Source: Butyrivibrio sp. MC2013 (GTDB lineage: Bacteria; Bacillota; Clostridia; Lachnospirales; Lachnospiraceae). From it: a stretch of DNA of 64,000 bases. Below the pieces are notes generated by a model. That model did no database searches. It saw only the letters and a list, made by a program, of their open reading frames with translations, and was not told the origin of the DNA. Made by a program: the position numbers and the translations under genes. Shown here piece by piece: positions 28,016 through 37,043 of this stretch. Position 1 is the first letter of the stretch. Every line of letters begins with the position of its first letter. The stretch is taken from contig NZ_AUKE01000001.1 in assembly GCF_000424585.1 (NCBI RefSeq), positions 1 to 64,000 of the forward strand, read 5' to 3'.

Positions 28016-29545
28016 TTATAATATTTTTGATCTTTTATTTTTAAACATATTAGCCATTTTACTGATGAGCAGCCTGCTCTCGCTATTATATACGACTAGA
28101 TCAACAGTAATTGTAATTGCAAAAGCTATTGCAGTTGTAGCTATCGCACCAAGTATCCATTCAAACGCAGTATCTATCTTACTAGTATAGTTCTGAGCAA
28201 TCATATACACAGCACAACCAGTAGAAAGTGCGATCACAATATGAAGAATACATATACTCATACTTCTCTTGATAACATTGTGACTGAGATATATTGAATA
28301 CTGAACTGTCCTGAAAATAGCTGATGCAAGGGTACCTATAGCAACACCTATAAGGCCAAATTTAATAACAAAACATATGGATAAAACTATGTTGATACCC
28401 GCCTCTATAAATGCACCATTTCTAGTCTGCTTATAATGTCCTATTGATGTAGTAATCGTCTGATATGGCAGTCTGAAGCAGCTAAATGCACCGGCTAGTG
28501 TTAGTATAACACCAAAGAGGGGCTGGCTATAGTTTACATCATTAACACCTTTAGTATATAAGAGAGCAAAAGGTGTAACCATCGCAGCAGTAACAGAGTA
28601 TATTACTGAAGTCAGTGAAAAAACTATAAGCTCATATAAGCCCAGGTTGATCCTCATTTGATCATACTCTTTGCGAGCATACATATTACCAAATGCAGCA
28701 CCAAATCCACTGACAAAGTTTAATAAAACCTTCCTTATATTCACTATTACATAATTATATACTGTATATACAGATATCAATCCAAGAGAGCTAAATACTG
28801 TCAGGATCATTATGTCTGTATTAGCATTAACAAAGTTTGCCACTTCATGGCCTACCGCATCCCAGCGCTGTTTGATCAGATCCTTTGAAGAGCTTGCACC
28901 TTTAATGATTGAATATCTTCTCTTGGTATACATGTTAAGGATGATCGGCCCCAAAACAAATACCAGCGAACTTCCCAGCTTCACAATATGTATTCCAAAG
29001 CCAAGTTTAATGATGATCACTGAAATAATAGTGCTGATAATAGTTTTGGCGATATCAAACAATGTAGTTATATACTGCCTTTGATCAGCAGTGAGTAGCA
29101 TCTGAGCAGACAGACCAAAATAATACTGAGCGAATGTTGACATTGATATGATCAGTATCAGCGAGAAGGAAAATATAAAATCAAAGTCGTGATTCAATAC
29201 AGTGGGATAAAAAGCTGCAAATGCCAAAACAAATCCCACAAAAATAAGAGCTATCCTGTGCATAAACTTTTCGGTCTGGCCAATAATTGCACTGATAGCA
29301 TAAGTATCACATTCTGCTAATGGTTTATATAGAGAAGCTCTGGTAACCCCCCCAATTCCGGATTTCATTAATGCTATAACAGAAATGAACTGATTGATTG
29401 ATGATGTCAGTCCATTATAGTTTGATCCAAATGTCGTCAATATAATCCTAGGCAGAATAAGGCCGCATATCAGAGTAACTCCTTCGCTGGCAAAACCTGC
29501 GATCATATTTATAAATGCTTTTTTACTTCTACTACTATCTTTCAT
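28016..29545 (-). CDS. Wzx-like polysaccharide flippase
   Basis: 509 residues from ATG 29545, with GGTGA nine bases upstream; an in-frame GTG at 29554 is less well placed. Twelve to fourteen helices. The N-terminus IAGFASEGVTLICGLILPRI...TFGSNYNGLTSSINQFI resembles the second flippase type common in Firmicute capsule loci, and the copy at 57.4 kb resembles it more than the one at 15.1 kb. It probably exports a lipid-linked unit made by the surrounding genes. It is 26 bases upstream of LicD on the same strand. Confidence 0.86.
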   Translation of the reverse strand: MKDSSRSKKAFINMIAGFASEGVTLICGLILPRIILTTFGSNYNGLTSSINQFISVIALMKSGIGGVTRASLYKPLAECDTYAISAIIGQTEKFMHRIALIFVGFVLAFAAFYPTVLNHDFDFIFSFSLILIISMSTFAQYYFGLSAQMLLTADQRQYITTLFDIAKTIISTIISVIIIKLGFGIHIVKLGSSLVFVLGPIILNMYTKRRYSIIKGASSSKDLIKQRWDAVGHEVANFVNANTDIMILTVFSSLGLISVYTVYNYVIVNIRKVLLNFVSGFGAAFGNMYARKEYDQMRINLGLYELIVFSLTSVIYSVTAAMVTPFALLYTKGVNDVNYSQPLFGVILTLAGAFSCFRLPYQTITTSIGHYKQTRNGAFIEAGINIVLSICFVIKFGLIGVAIGTLASAIFRTVQYSIYLSHNVIKRSMSICILHIVIALSTGCAVYMIAQNYTSKIDTAFEWILGAIATTAIAFAITITVDLVVYNSESRLLISKMANMFKNKRSKIL

Positions 29546-29597
29546 TGATAACACTCACCATCTCAAAAAAATAACATCATCCTAGATTATCATTGAC

Positions 29598-30587
29598 CTA
29601 ACGAAAAAGCAAACTTCGAACATGTAATAGTATGTTATATAAGCTCAAAGATCTATATGCTATCTTAAGCGATGCTTTTTGGGGAATAGTTGCAGTTTTC
29701 TTCTCCGAAATGAATGCTCTTATAAGATTTCTGTTTTTTCTCCTATCAGACTTAGGCAGCATACAATAGCGGTTAATGATTGATAATACTAGTACATCGT
29801 GATAGTACAGGCATAGGTTTTTTTTACTCTTGTCTAATTTTTCCGATTCATCCAGTAGTCTGGAAGCGACATACGAATAACTGTCATAGGACTTTTTGTA
29901 ATTCTCACTGGTAATAATAGAGTTTGACCTAAATCGTCTTTGATAATACTCATCAGGTATTGTCTGAACCCTACTAGCTCGTAGATATGCCAAAAAAGTA
30001 AAATCTTCATCTTCATGAATATGTATCTCATTGAAGACGAGATCTATCCCATTAAGAAAAACGCGGCTAAAAAGTCTGATACATACACTTGGCATATATT
30101 CTTTGTTTTTAAGCTCTATTTTAAGAGCCTCTTCCCCAGTCATCGTCTGGTAAAACGGGATTTTTTCTCTGGTATATTGATAGAGCACCTCACCCCCTTT
30201 ATCAGCAAAACTGTGAGCACCAAAAGCTAATATATCAAGCTGCTGATCTACTGCCCTATTCATAAGCTTTGATAAACAGTCACGGCTTAAATAATCATCA
30301 CTGTCAACAAAAAGTATATATTTGCCATTGCAGGCCTTCATTCCTGTATTCCTGGCACTGCCCAATCCTCCATTTTTCTTATGGACAACAGATACAATAT
30401 CGTGATCTTTTGCATATCTGTCACATATCTCTCCGGATGAGTCAGTTGAGCCGTCATCTACAAGGACTATCTCATAGGAATCATAATCCTGATCCAGCAA
30501 ACTCCGAACGCACTCATCCAGATATTTTTCCACATTATAAACCGGCACTATTATGCTTAACTCTGTATTTCTATGCTCATTGACCAT
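29598..30587 (-). CDS. GT2 family glycosyltransferase
   Basis: 329 residues with classic blocks: SIIVPVYNVEKYLDECV, EIVLVDDGSTDSSGEICD, NGGLGSARNTGM and ILFVDSDDYL (metal-binding DSDD). The C-terminal half has HEDEDF, the general-base-bearing ED(E) segment, and ends in a basic tail LLHVRSLLFR. It is an inverting sugar transferase by family. It sits between TagD (37-base gap) and the flippase at 28.0 kb, so it probably acts on the glycerol-phosphate or phosphocholine-decorated unit. Confidence 0.87.
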   Translation of the reverse strand: MVNEHRNTELSIIVPVYNVEKYLDECVRSLLDQDYDSYEIVLVDDGSTDSSGEICDRYAKDHDIVSVVHKKNGGLGSARNTGMKACNGKYILFVDSDDYLSRDCLSKLMNRAVDQQLDILAFGAHSFADKGGEVLYQYTREKIPFYQTMTGEEALKIELKNKEYMPSVCIRLFSRVFLNGIDLVFNEIHIHEDEDFTFLAYLRASRVQTIPDEYYQRRFRSNSIITSENYKKSYDSYSYVASRLLDESEKLDKSKKNLCLYYHDVLVLSIINRYCMLPKSDRRKNRNLIRAFISEKKTATIPQKASLKIAYRSLSLYNILLHVRSLLFR

Positions 30588-30624
30588 TTAATTTTTATCT
30601 CATTTCAGAATATTATACGCTTAG

Positions 30625-31053
30625 TTATTCTTTGATTGATTTCCCCTCTACTACTCGCAATATAGTACTACTGACTCCTTCAGTATGTTTCAGGTAAACA
30701 ACATCCACACCATATTTTTCAAGCTGTTTTTCTGTGGCCGTCCATCTCTCAGAACCTTTCCAGTCATCTCCAATAAAAACAGCATCAAATCCGATAGATT
30801 TATATAATTCTTCTTTATCGAGTGTATTTACAATAATTGTCTTATCTACACTTTTGATATTATCTACGATAGTACAGCGTTCCTGTTCATTTATTACCGG
30901 AGTTTTGTGCTTATAATCCTCAACCAACAGATCCGAGTTAACTCCCACCACCAGGTATTCACAGTACTCTTTTGCCTGATTAAGCAAATTCAAATGACCT
31001 ATATGAAACATATCATATACGCCTTGCGTATAACCTATTTTATATTTTTTCAT
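30625..31053 (-). CDS. tagD: Glycerol-3-phosphate cytidylyltransferase (TagD-like)
   Basis: 142 residues. GYTQGVYDMFHIGHLNLL carries HIGH at 17-20, the CTP-binding motif of the cytidylyltransferase superfamily, and GVSSTILR near 125-132 stands for the RTxGISTT block. Length matches single-domain TagD, which makes CDP-glycerol from CTP and glycerol-3-phosphate. It would feed the CDP-glycerol transferase at 25.9 kb. A TATAAT hexamer lies 18 bases upstream of the ATG (plus positions 31071-31076), which would give a very short leader. Related enzymes acting on choline phosphate or other alcohols share this fold, so the substrate is likely but not certain. Confidence 0.85.
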   Translation of the reverse strand: MKKYKIGYTQGVYDMFHIGHLNLLNQAKEYCEYLVVGVNSDLLVEDYKHKTPVINEQERCTIVDNIKSVDKTIIVNTLDKEELYKSIGFDAVFIGDDWKGSERWTATEKQLEKYGVDVVYLKHTEGVSSTILRVVEGKSIKE

Positions 31054-31135
31054 ATCTCTCGCTCGCCTGTATTATAACAACGGATTCCAGCTCCATCCAC
31101 TCACCTGTTTATCCTACCATAAATACGGCTATCAT

Positions 31136-32680
31136 TCACTGTTTTCTTTCCTTTAAATACCTTCCGGCATCGATTACAAAGCTATACACCATCATCATCA
31201 TGATAATGCCGATAGGAAAGGCAGATATAATGCTGATTGACTGAATATTATTCATAGAGCTTTCTGAGAATACCAATGCTATAGGCAGTATTATCAGTAG
31301 GATGCACCAAAGCAATATCACTGCCGTATGTGGTCTCTCATCCTCTTCTATCTTCTTATAGCTATAGCAAGCTGCAGTGTAAGCTATAGAATCAAAGCTG
31401 GTAGCATAAAAGGCAATCATGCAGAGCATGATCCATATCAGGAAGACATCGCCTGCAGGCATAGTACGAACGATACTCATGATCAGTTCATACAAATCTC
31501 CGCTTGCTTCATAACGGCTTATATAGTCTGCTGCTCCAATGCTCTGAAGGCCAAGGCTATGATTACCCAACACTATAAATGAACTGATAGTGGATCCTAC
31601 GCCAAAGACATAGCCTCCCATAATGGTCTGCCTGACAGTACGTCCCCTGGATATATTACCGATGAAGAAGGGTGCTGCTATGCACCAAACCATCCAATAT
31701 GCCCAGTAATAAATTGTCCAATCCTGCGGAAAGTTATTAGTCCTGGCCGGATCCATATATGTACTAAGGCCTATGAAATTCTGGATCATCTTACCCATTG
31801 ATTCCACGCCGTTTTCTATAATGAAGCGTCCCTGACCACCTAGCAGTAAAAAAGCTATCTGTAATCCGAAGAAAAGGTATATACAAAGCTTTGCCAGAAA
31901 ACTGATACCCTTAAATCCGTGAAGTACCGCATATGTATATACCAGACAGGTAATGATCAGAATTATTATAGTTACTGCTGTCCTTGATATGGATACCCCA
32001 AATAATGTAACAATAATCTCAGCCATAAGCGGAGTAGCAACCGAAAAAGTGGTTGCAGTACCCGCCAGTAGTGCAAAGAGTGCAAAAAGATCGATCACAC
32101 GCCCCATGAAACCATGAGCATTATTCTCGCCGATAAATGGAAGACATGCTTCACTGTATCTTTGTTTATCCCTCTTCCTGCAATGGATCATAAAACCAAA
32201 TGCAGCTGCCAGTACAAGGTAAAAGGACCAGGGTATAAAGCTCCAATGAAAAAGGGGAAATACACCTGCCCATTCCATGATATTGTCTCCCATCTCTGCA
32301 ACATGTGGATTAGTTGCATACATTACCCACTCTGCAAAACTGTAAAAGAGAATATCCGCAGCCAGACCACAGGTAAACATCATGGATCCCCAGGTAAAGA
32401 AACTATACTTCGGTTTTTCTTCCGGATCTCCCAATACAATATCTCCAATTTTTGAAAAGGATAAAAATATAGAGATTGCCAAGAACCCCAGGCCAATCAG
32501 TATGTAATAGCTGCCAAGGCTATCCCCAAAAAAGAAACGTACCTTGGATATGGCCAGATTAGCCTCTTGCGGAAACACAAATAAATATACTGCCAAAGCC
32601 ATTATAATAACAAATGGCACTAATGTTATCATCCAGTCTATTCTGTTACTATCAGCTATCTTATGCTTATTGTCCCCCAT
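31136..32680 (-). CDS. BCCT-family choline/betaine transporter
   Basis: 514 residues, twelve membrane helices. AAPFFIGNISRGRTVRQ (about residues 335-351) is the BCCT signature in which the tryptophan-rich helix precedes; WSFIPWSFYLVLAAAFG is another conserved part. The family imports quaternary amines. In a locus with LicC, a LicA-like kinase and LicD, choline uptake for phosphocholine synthesis is the natural role, as LicB does in Haemophilus, though LicB belongs to a different transporter family. GGGAGGAAGTATAA precedes the ATG and is partly inside the LicC gene, which ends at 32681, one base away, so the two are translationally linked. Confidence 0.88.
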   Translation of the reverse strand: MGDNKHKIADSNRIDWMITLVPFVIIMALAVYLFVFPQEANLAISKVRFFFGDSLGSYYILIGLGFLAISIFLSFSKIGDIVLGDPEEKPKYSFFTWGSMMFTCGLAADILFYSFAEWVMYATNPHVAEMGDNIMEWAGVFPLFHWSFIPWSFYLVLAAAFGFMIHCRKRDKQRYSEACLPFIGENNAHGFMGRVIDLFALFALLAGTATTFSVATPLMAEIIVTLFGVSISRTAVTIIILIITCLVYTYAVLHGFKGISFLAKLCIYLFFGLQIAFLLLGGQGRFIIENGVESMGKMIQNFIGLSTYMDPARTNNFPQDWTIYYWAYWMVWCIAAPFFIGNISRGRTVRQTIMGGYVFGVGSTISSFIVLGNHSLGLQSIGAADYISRYEASGDLYELIMSIVRTMPAGDVFLIWIMLCMIAFYATSFDSIAYTAACYSYKKIEEDERPHTAVILLWCILLIILPIALVFSESSMNNIQSISIISAFPIGIIMMMMVYSFVIDAGRYLKERKQ

Positions 32681-33403
32681 TTATACTTCCTCCCATTTCT
32701 CGTAGCTTTTATCCAGCTCTGCCAGTTCCTGCAGACTATCAACCTCTATCATATCGCCTTTCTGCATAGGATATATCCCCAGCTGATAATCCTCAAAATG
32801 ACAAAACATAGCCAGGTCATCCCAGTATATATCTCTGTTACCGGCTTCAAATTCCATCTCCAGATGTTTCCTAAGGCGCATGCCATCTTCCATAGTCCAC
32901 CGGGATACAGAGTAGAGCTGCCAGCCATTACTTCCTCCCGTCCTGGAACAGGATCTGACTATACCGTCCTTCACTTCCATCAGCCATTCATCGGTATGAG
33001 AATCAGTCCATATAGCATTGTAGCCTGACCTGACAAACTCAGGTTTTAATATTTGGGGATTATATATTATCTGATCGCCATCTAAAATAATACAATCGCC
33101 CAGATATTCACGGGCCACATAAAGCGAGCTTATATTATTGCAGCTGTCATAATATGGATTCTCAATTAACTGTATAAAAGGTTTATCCTTTGACCAGCTC
33201 TCAAACTGTTCTTTAAGATATCCTACTACTAAATATATCTCCCTTATCCCATTGGCTTGCAGTGCATCCACCACGGTATCTATCATTGCCGTACCATTCA
33301 CTTTTACCAATGGTTTTGGAGTTTTAAGCGTCAAGGGCTGCATCCTCGAGCCCACCCCCGCGGCCATGATAATAGCCCTTTTCACAAGATGTTTCTCTTC
33401 CAC
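32681..33403 (-). CDS. licC: Phosphocholine cytidylyltransferase (LicC-like)
   Basis: 240 residues from a GTG at 33403 with GGAGG six bases upstream. AIIMAAGVGSRMQPLTLKTPK is the LicC-type nucleotide-binding loop, DGDQIIY the metal site, and NISSLYVAREYL and WDDLAMF complete the resemblance to pneumococcal LicC. It makes CDP-choline from CTP and phosphocholine. It lies 29 bases after the three-domain fusion, which has its own LicC-type domain, so two cytidylyltransferases coexist; one may act on a different substrate such as ethanolamine phosphate or be degenerate. Co-transcribed with the transporter. Confidence 0.86.
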   Translation of the reverse strand: MEEKHLVKRAIIMAAGVGSRMQPLTLKTPKPLVKVNGTAMIDTVVDALQANGIREIYLVVGYLKEQFESWSKDKPFIQLIENPYYDSCNNISSLYVAREYLGDCIILDGDQIIYNPQILKPEFVRSGYNAIWTDSHTDEWLMEVKDGIVRSCSRTGGSNGWQLYSVSRWTMEDGMRLRKHLEMEFEAGNRDIYWDDLAMFCHFEDYQLGIYPMQKGDMIEVDSLQELAELDKSYEKWEEV

Positions 33404-33432
33404 TTCAGTCCTCCACTATTAGTCGCCTCTCA

Positions 33433-35208
33433 TTATTTGAGTCCTGGTACCCGCTCATCTGCAAGGTAACGATAATAGTCCTTGGCATACCTGTACTGCC
33501 TGAGTGAATACTCTCCAAACTCCACACCAAAACCCGACTTATATTCGCACCAGTTGGACCATAACAGTCCACAGGCTGATATGTATGCATATATCTTGAG
33601 TCTGGTCATATGATCACATCCATCTTCAAAATACATATCTATAAGCCGGTCTACTTCCTCACGATCATACAGACTATAGATAGCAAACATCGCTATATCC
33701 ACATGAGGATCCTGCATACCTGAGTATTCCCAGTCAGTTAACTGTACTTCTTCCTCAGCTTTTTCATCTGTTTTATAAAACAGAAAATTATCCGGTACCG
33801 CATCTATATGCGTCAGACAAAGCTCCTTATCCATACTGTCAATAAAACCTTTGAGCTTTAAGACATGTTCTTTGGTTTGTTTATAATCCTCATAAACAGA
33901 AGGTCGTCCCGCCCATAGATTTTCATAAAAATCTATTTGTCCAAAGATATCAAAGCGGTGATCAACCACAAGTTTCATATCATGAAATTTTTTTAACTTT
34001 TTCATGCATATCCTGACGTCAGAGAGATCCCCGGGATCACATACACGTACTCCGTCCAGGTATGCTGTGATCTTATAGCCGTTTGCAGGATTGATATATA
34101 CAGGATCATCACAGAGTCCCCTGCCGCTAATGGTTTCAAACACCCTTGCTTCATGCCTTCGATCTATGAGCATATCAGTGCCCTCACCGGGTATACGCAT
34201 AATATATTTTTTTGAGCCTACAGTAAACAGAAAAGATCTGTTAGTCATTCCTTTCTTCAAAACCGAAATATCGACTACCTGTCCGGGATCAGTATGGAAA
34301 ACATTTGCGATAAGGTCCAGAGCATCTGATTGAAGCTGGTCTGAATTCTCATCTACCTCTCTAAGCTGCTCATACGTATTGATCTCGAGCACATCCCTGC
34401 CGGCTACCAACCTGGCAGGGATCATCATCCTGTCAGACTGATAGAGCGCTATCTCCCAAAAATCATTATCATGTAGTCCGCTGCTTGCAGCATCCATAAT
34501 ATTCTCACGTATAACTTTCGCATCATTCCGGGTCAGATAGGATATCCCTATCATGCTATTACCTTTTTCTGCTAAAGCCACTCTCACAAGTTCTCTTTTC
34601 CGGTTTACCCTGACTTCACTTTCAGGATCCTCTTTATCAGATACCATATACCAGGAATATAACTCATGCTTACTAAATGGGTTATATCGACACCATATAT
34701 CAGAAGGGATGATATATGTATCAGATATGTCATCAACCGCCAGCAATAGTGAACAGAGATTATTTTTACGGCTATACTCAGGGTTAACTATAAGCTTGAC
34801 ATTATATTTGTCTATGAGATATTCAAAGCTCTCCTTCATAAAACCGACAACCACAGTAATGTCATCTATACCGCTTTCATGCAGCTGTCCTATCATTCTC
34901 TCGATCAGTCTTTCATTATTGACCTCCAGCATAGCTTTTGGTGTTGTCATATTGATAGGTACCATTCTCATACCAAATCCCGCCGCGAGAATAATAGCAT
35001 TCCTGGGTCTGCTGTTTTTGAATGTTTCCCTTGCTTTAGAAGTGAGGCTGTAGTCCTTATCCAGATATCCGTCAGATACCAATGACTTTATGCTATGATT
35101 CACTGTCCCCAGGCTATACCCTGTGGACTCTGCCAGGATTCTCTGATTAACAAAGGGATGCTCATTTAATTGTTTGATAATATCTGCTTCATGTATGTTC
35201 ATGAACAT
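33433..35208 (-). CDS. HTH - LicC-like nucleotidyltransferase - choline kinase fusion
   Basis: 591 residues in three parts. Residues 1-60: winged helix-turn-helix (ADIIKQLNEHPFVNQRILAE, GTVNHSIKSLVSDGYL). Residues 66-290: LicC-type domain (AIILAAGFGMRMVPINMTTPK, loop at about 73). Residues 310-580: APH/choline kinase fold with THIDAVPDNFLF (H467, D469, N474) and TDWEYSG (D492). One chain could phosphorylate choline and activate it with CTP. The start at 35208 is set by AAGGAG seven bases upstream; the frame is open to 35256. LicC-LicA fusions are known in other bacteria; the added DNA-binding domain suggests self-regulation. It heads the choline operon. Confidence 0.87.
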   Translation of the reverse strand: MFMNIHEADIIKQLNEHPFVNQRILAESTGYSLGTVNHSIKSLVSDGYLDKDYSLTSKARETFKNSRPRNAIILAAGFGMRMVPINMTTPKAMLEVNNERLIERMIGQLHESGIDDITVVVGFMKESFEYLIDKYNVKLIVNPEYSRKNNLCSLLLAVDDISDTYIIPSDIWCRYNPFSKHELYSWYMVSDKEDPESEVRVNRKRELVRVALAEKGNSMIGISYLTRNDAKVIRENIMDAASSGLHDNDFWEIALYQSDRMMIPARLVAGRDVLEINTYEQLREVDENSDQLQSDALDLIANVFHTDPGQVVDISVLKKGMTNRSFLFTVGSKKYIMRIPGEGTDMLIDRRHEARVFETISGRGLCDDPVYINPANGYKITAYLDGVRVCDPGDLSDVRICMKKLKKFHDMKLVVDHRFDIFGQIDFYENLWAGRPSVYEDYKQTKEHVLKLKGFIDSMDKELCLTHIDAVPDNFLFYKTDEKAEEEVQLTDWEYSGMQDPHVDIAMFAIYSLYDREEVDRLIDMYFEDGCDHMTRLKIYAYISACGLLWSNWCEYKSGFGVEFGEYSLRQYRYAKDYYRYLADERVPGLK

Positions 35209-35233
35209 ATTATAACTCCTTTTTGATGAACAT
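35195..35233 (-). promoter_or_regulatory. Repeated ATGTTCAT sites flanking the ribosome site of the fusion gene
   Basis: A perfect 14-base palindrome ATGTTCATGAACAT (35195-35208) covers the start codon of the HTH-kinase fusion, and a second ATGTTCAT half-site lies at 35226-35233, 25 bases away. The AAGGAG ribosome site is between them. It is a candidate operator for the gene's own HTH domain. This is inference; the first codons themselves contribute part of the palindrome. Confidence 0.4.
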
Positions 35234-35271
35234 GAGACCATAATTATTTCTGACACTAATTTATTAGCCGC

Positions 35272-36177
35272 TTATAGCTTCCAAAAACCAATCTTTGCCA
35301 ACATTCTCTTAAAGGCTGCCTTGGCAAACACAGGCACTGCAGCTGTTACCGATCCCCCATCTGCCATATACTTGCTGTAATACTCCCTGATATCACTCCC
35401 GCTGCCTTTTTCTATGCATAAGGCAAGCTCTGTCTTTCTTCTCAATACAAGCAGCCTGGGATTCTGCTCAAATACATCTCTATATTTATTGATGATCAGC
35501 TCAAAACCATCTATTTGCCGTTTCAGGCTTCTGGTGATAGCCTCATCGGAATAATAATAGTTAGTAAGACATTCATTTATGGAGGTTACCTTGTGATCTT
35601 TACATATCCTGATCCACAAGTCCAGATCCTGGCAGGAAGGAAAAGCTTCATCAAACATCCCCACCTCATCCAGGATAGACCTTCTGATCACAGGAACAGA
35701 ACATCCTCCGATGGCATTACCGCCTACAATCTCAGGAAAAATATCGTCGTCTTTAATATATGGGTAGAATCTTCTCACTCGATTGTTGGAATAATAATTC
35801 ATCCCGCCATATACCATCGCCACCTGTGGATCATCAAAAAAAGGCAGGTGGCGTTCCAGCTTGTCAGGTTCCCAGCTATCATCATCATCAAGAAGGGCTA
35901 TATATTCCCCCTTTGACATGCGGATACCTCTGTTTCTGGAATAACACGCTCCGCTATTAGATTCATTAACATAATAACAGATACGATCATCCCCCAGGGC
36001 TGACAAAGCACTGCTTATCTCTAAGCTTGATTCTTCATCGGGATGATCATTTATGATAATAAGTTCCAGATTATCATATGTCTGGTCCAGTACACTTCTG
36101 ACTCCTCTCATGAGAACATCCACAGGTCTTTTATATGTTGTGATTATTACTGATACCAATTTTTGAGTTCTTTCCAT
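35272..36177 (-). CDS. GT2 family glycosyltransferase
   Basis: 301 residues. VSVIITTYKRPVDVLMRGV, LIIINDHPDEESSLEI, SGACYSRNRGI and YIALLDDDDSWEPDKL (DDDD metal site at about 93-98) are GT2 blocks with a longer acidic site than usual. PSCQDLDLWIRI follows with a general-base-type aspartate. It is an inverting transferase. It lies 13 bases after LicD (36.2 kb) and is the gene directly upstream of the fusion on the same strand, so it may place the sugar that receives phosphocholine. Confidence 0.86.
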   Translation of the reverse strand: MERTQKLVSVIITTYKRPVDVLMRGVRSVLDQTYDNLELIIINDHPDEESSLEISSALSALGDDRICYYVNESNSGACYSRNRGIRMSKGEYIALLDDDDSWEPDKLERHLPFFDDPQVAMVYGGMNYYSNNRVRRFYPYIKDDDIFPEIVGGNAIGGCSVPVIRRSILDEVGMFDEAFPSCQDLDLWIRICKDHKVTSINECLTNYYYSDEAITRSLKRQIDGFELIINKYRDVFEQNPRLLVLRRKTELALCIEKGSGSDIREYYSKYMADGGSVTAAVPVFAKAAFKRMLAKIGFWKL

Positions 36178-36190
36178 TTATCCACCATTA

Positions 36191-37027
36191 TCAATCTTCT
36201 CCGGGAAACTTGCATTCTACAATCCCATGACGATTTACTCTGTCCTCCAAGGGAGGCAGCTGCATATAATCACCATAAGCATCCGTAAGATATCTTACAT
36301 AACCCTTGGGGCACTTAAACAGCTCTCCCTCAAATTCCAGTTCTGTAGTCTCTCTTATATCATCATAATGAAGTATCCAGCTTCCATAAGCTGAATCTGT
36401 AAATGCCAGCCTGTCCTGAGAACTACTGCCATTATATCTTTGAGCTACGCGGTCATAGAGTCTGATCAGCGAATCTCTGCTGTAAAACATTGCCATTATC
36501 TCTATTGGAATAAAAAGAGCGTGCTTGATATACCTCACAGGGCCTGTGTGTCTCATCCACTGCTTGTAACCACATTTCATAAGCATCATCTTCTTGGACA
36601 GCTCATAAGGGACCGATTGCAGTATCCGCTGATAGGCCTTAGAAGGAAATATATCATATGGAAAAATGTCTATAAAAAAGCCATTTTCGCATTCGCTATC
36701 CTTGGTAATCTCTTCTACATATACCGTATCTCTCATTCTGAGCTTGGCATAAGACTGTGCATAGTTGATATCACTCTCCCTGGTCTGCAAAAAGAATCGT
36801 TTATCAAGCAGAGCCGGAGCCTTACTGATAAAAATCTCGTAGTTCTCTCTAAGCATTCCCACGTCCGCATCATCATCCCAGGGAATGAATCCCTTATGCC
36901 TGACTGCACCCAGCAAGGTTCCGGAGTCCAGATGATAATCCAGTTCCAGAATATCGCACACTCTCTTAAATTCCTTCAATATATCCAGCATACATAGCTG
37001 AACTTTTCTCAATAATTCATCATCCAT
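36191..37027 (-). CDS. licD: LicD family phosphotransferase (second copy)
   Basis: 278 residues from ATG 37027, with AGGG eight bases upstream; an earlier in-frame start at 37069 would overlap the upstream acyltransferase. DSGTLLGAVRHKGFIPWDDDA includes the catalytic aspartates (about 51-55), and FFIDIFPYDIFP follows. This is closer in layout to choline-type LicD and is nearest to the LicC, kinase and transporter genes, so phosphocholine transfer to a sugar is the best guess. The gene at 27.1 kb differs clearly in sequence, suggesting a different acceptor or donor. Confidence 0.87.
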   Translation of the reverse strand: MDDELLRKVQLCMLDILKEFKRVCDILELDYHLDSGTLLGAVRHKGFIPWDDDADVGMLRENYEIFISKAPALLDKRFFLQTRESDINYAQSYAKLRMRDTVYVEEITKDSECENGFFIDIFPYDIFPSKAYQRILQSVPYELSKKMMLMKCGYKQWMRHTGPVRYIKHALFIPIEIMAMFYSRDSLIRLYDRVAQRYNGSSSQDRLAFTDSAYGSWILHYDDIRETTELEFEGELFKCPKGYVRYLTDAYGDYMQLPPLEDRVNRHGIVECKFPGED

Positions 37028-37043
37028 TATCAATACCCTGCTA

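Noticed and set aside
34553-35053. Plus-strand open frame of 166 codons
   Set aside because: Antisense to the fusion gene, serine/leucine-rich shadow.
36440-36997. Plus-strand open frame of 185 codons
   Set aside because: Lies opposite the second LicD gene, which has clear motifs; no domain seen.
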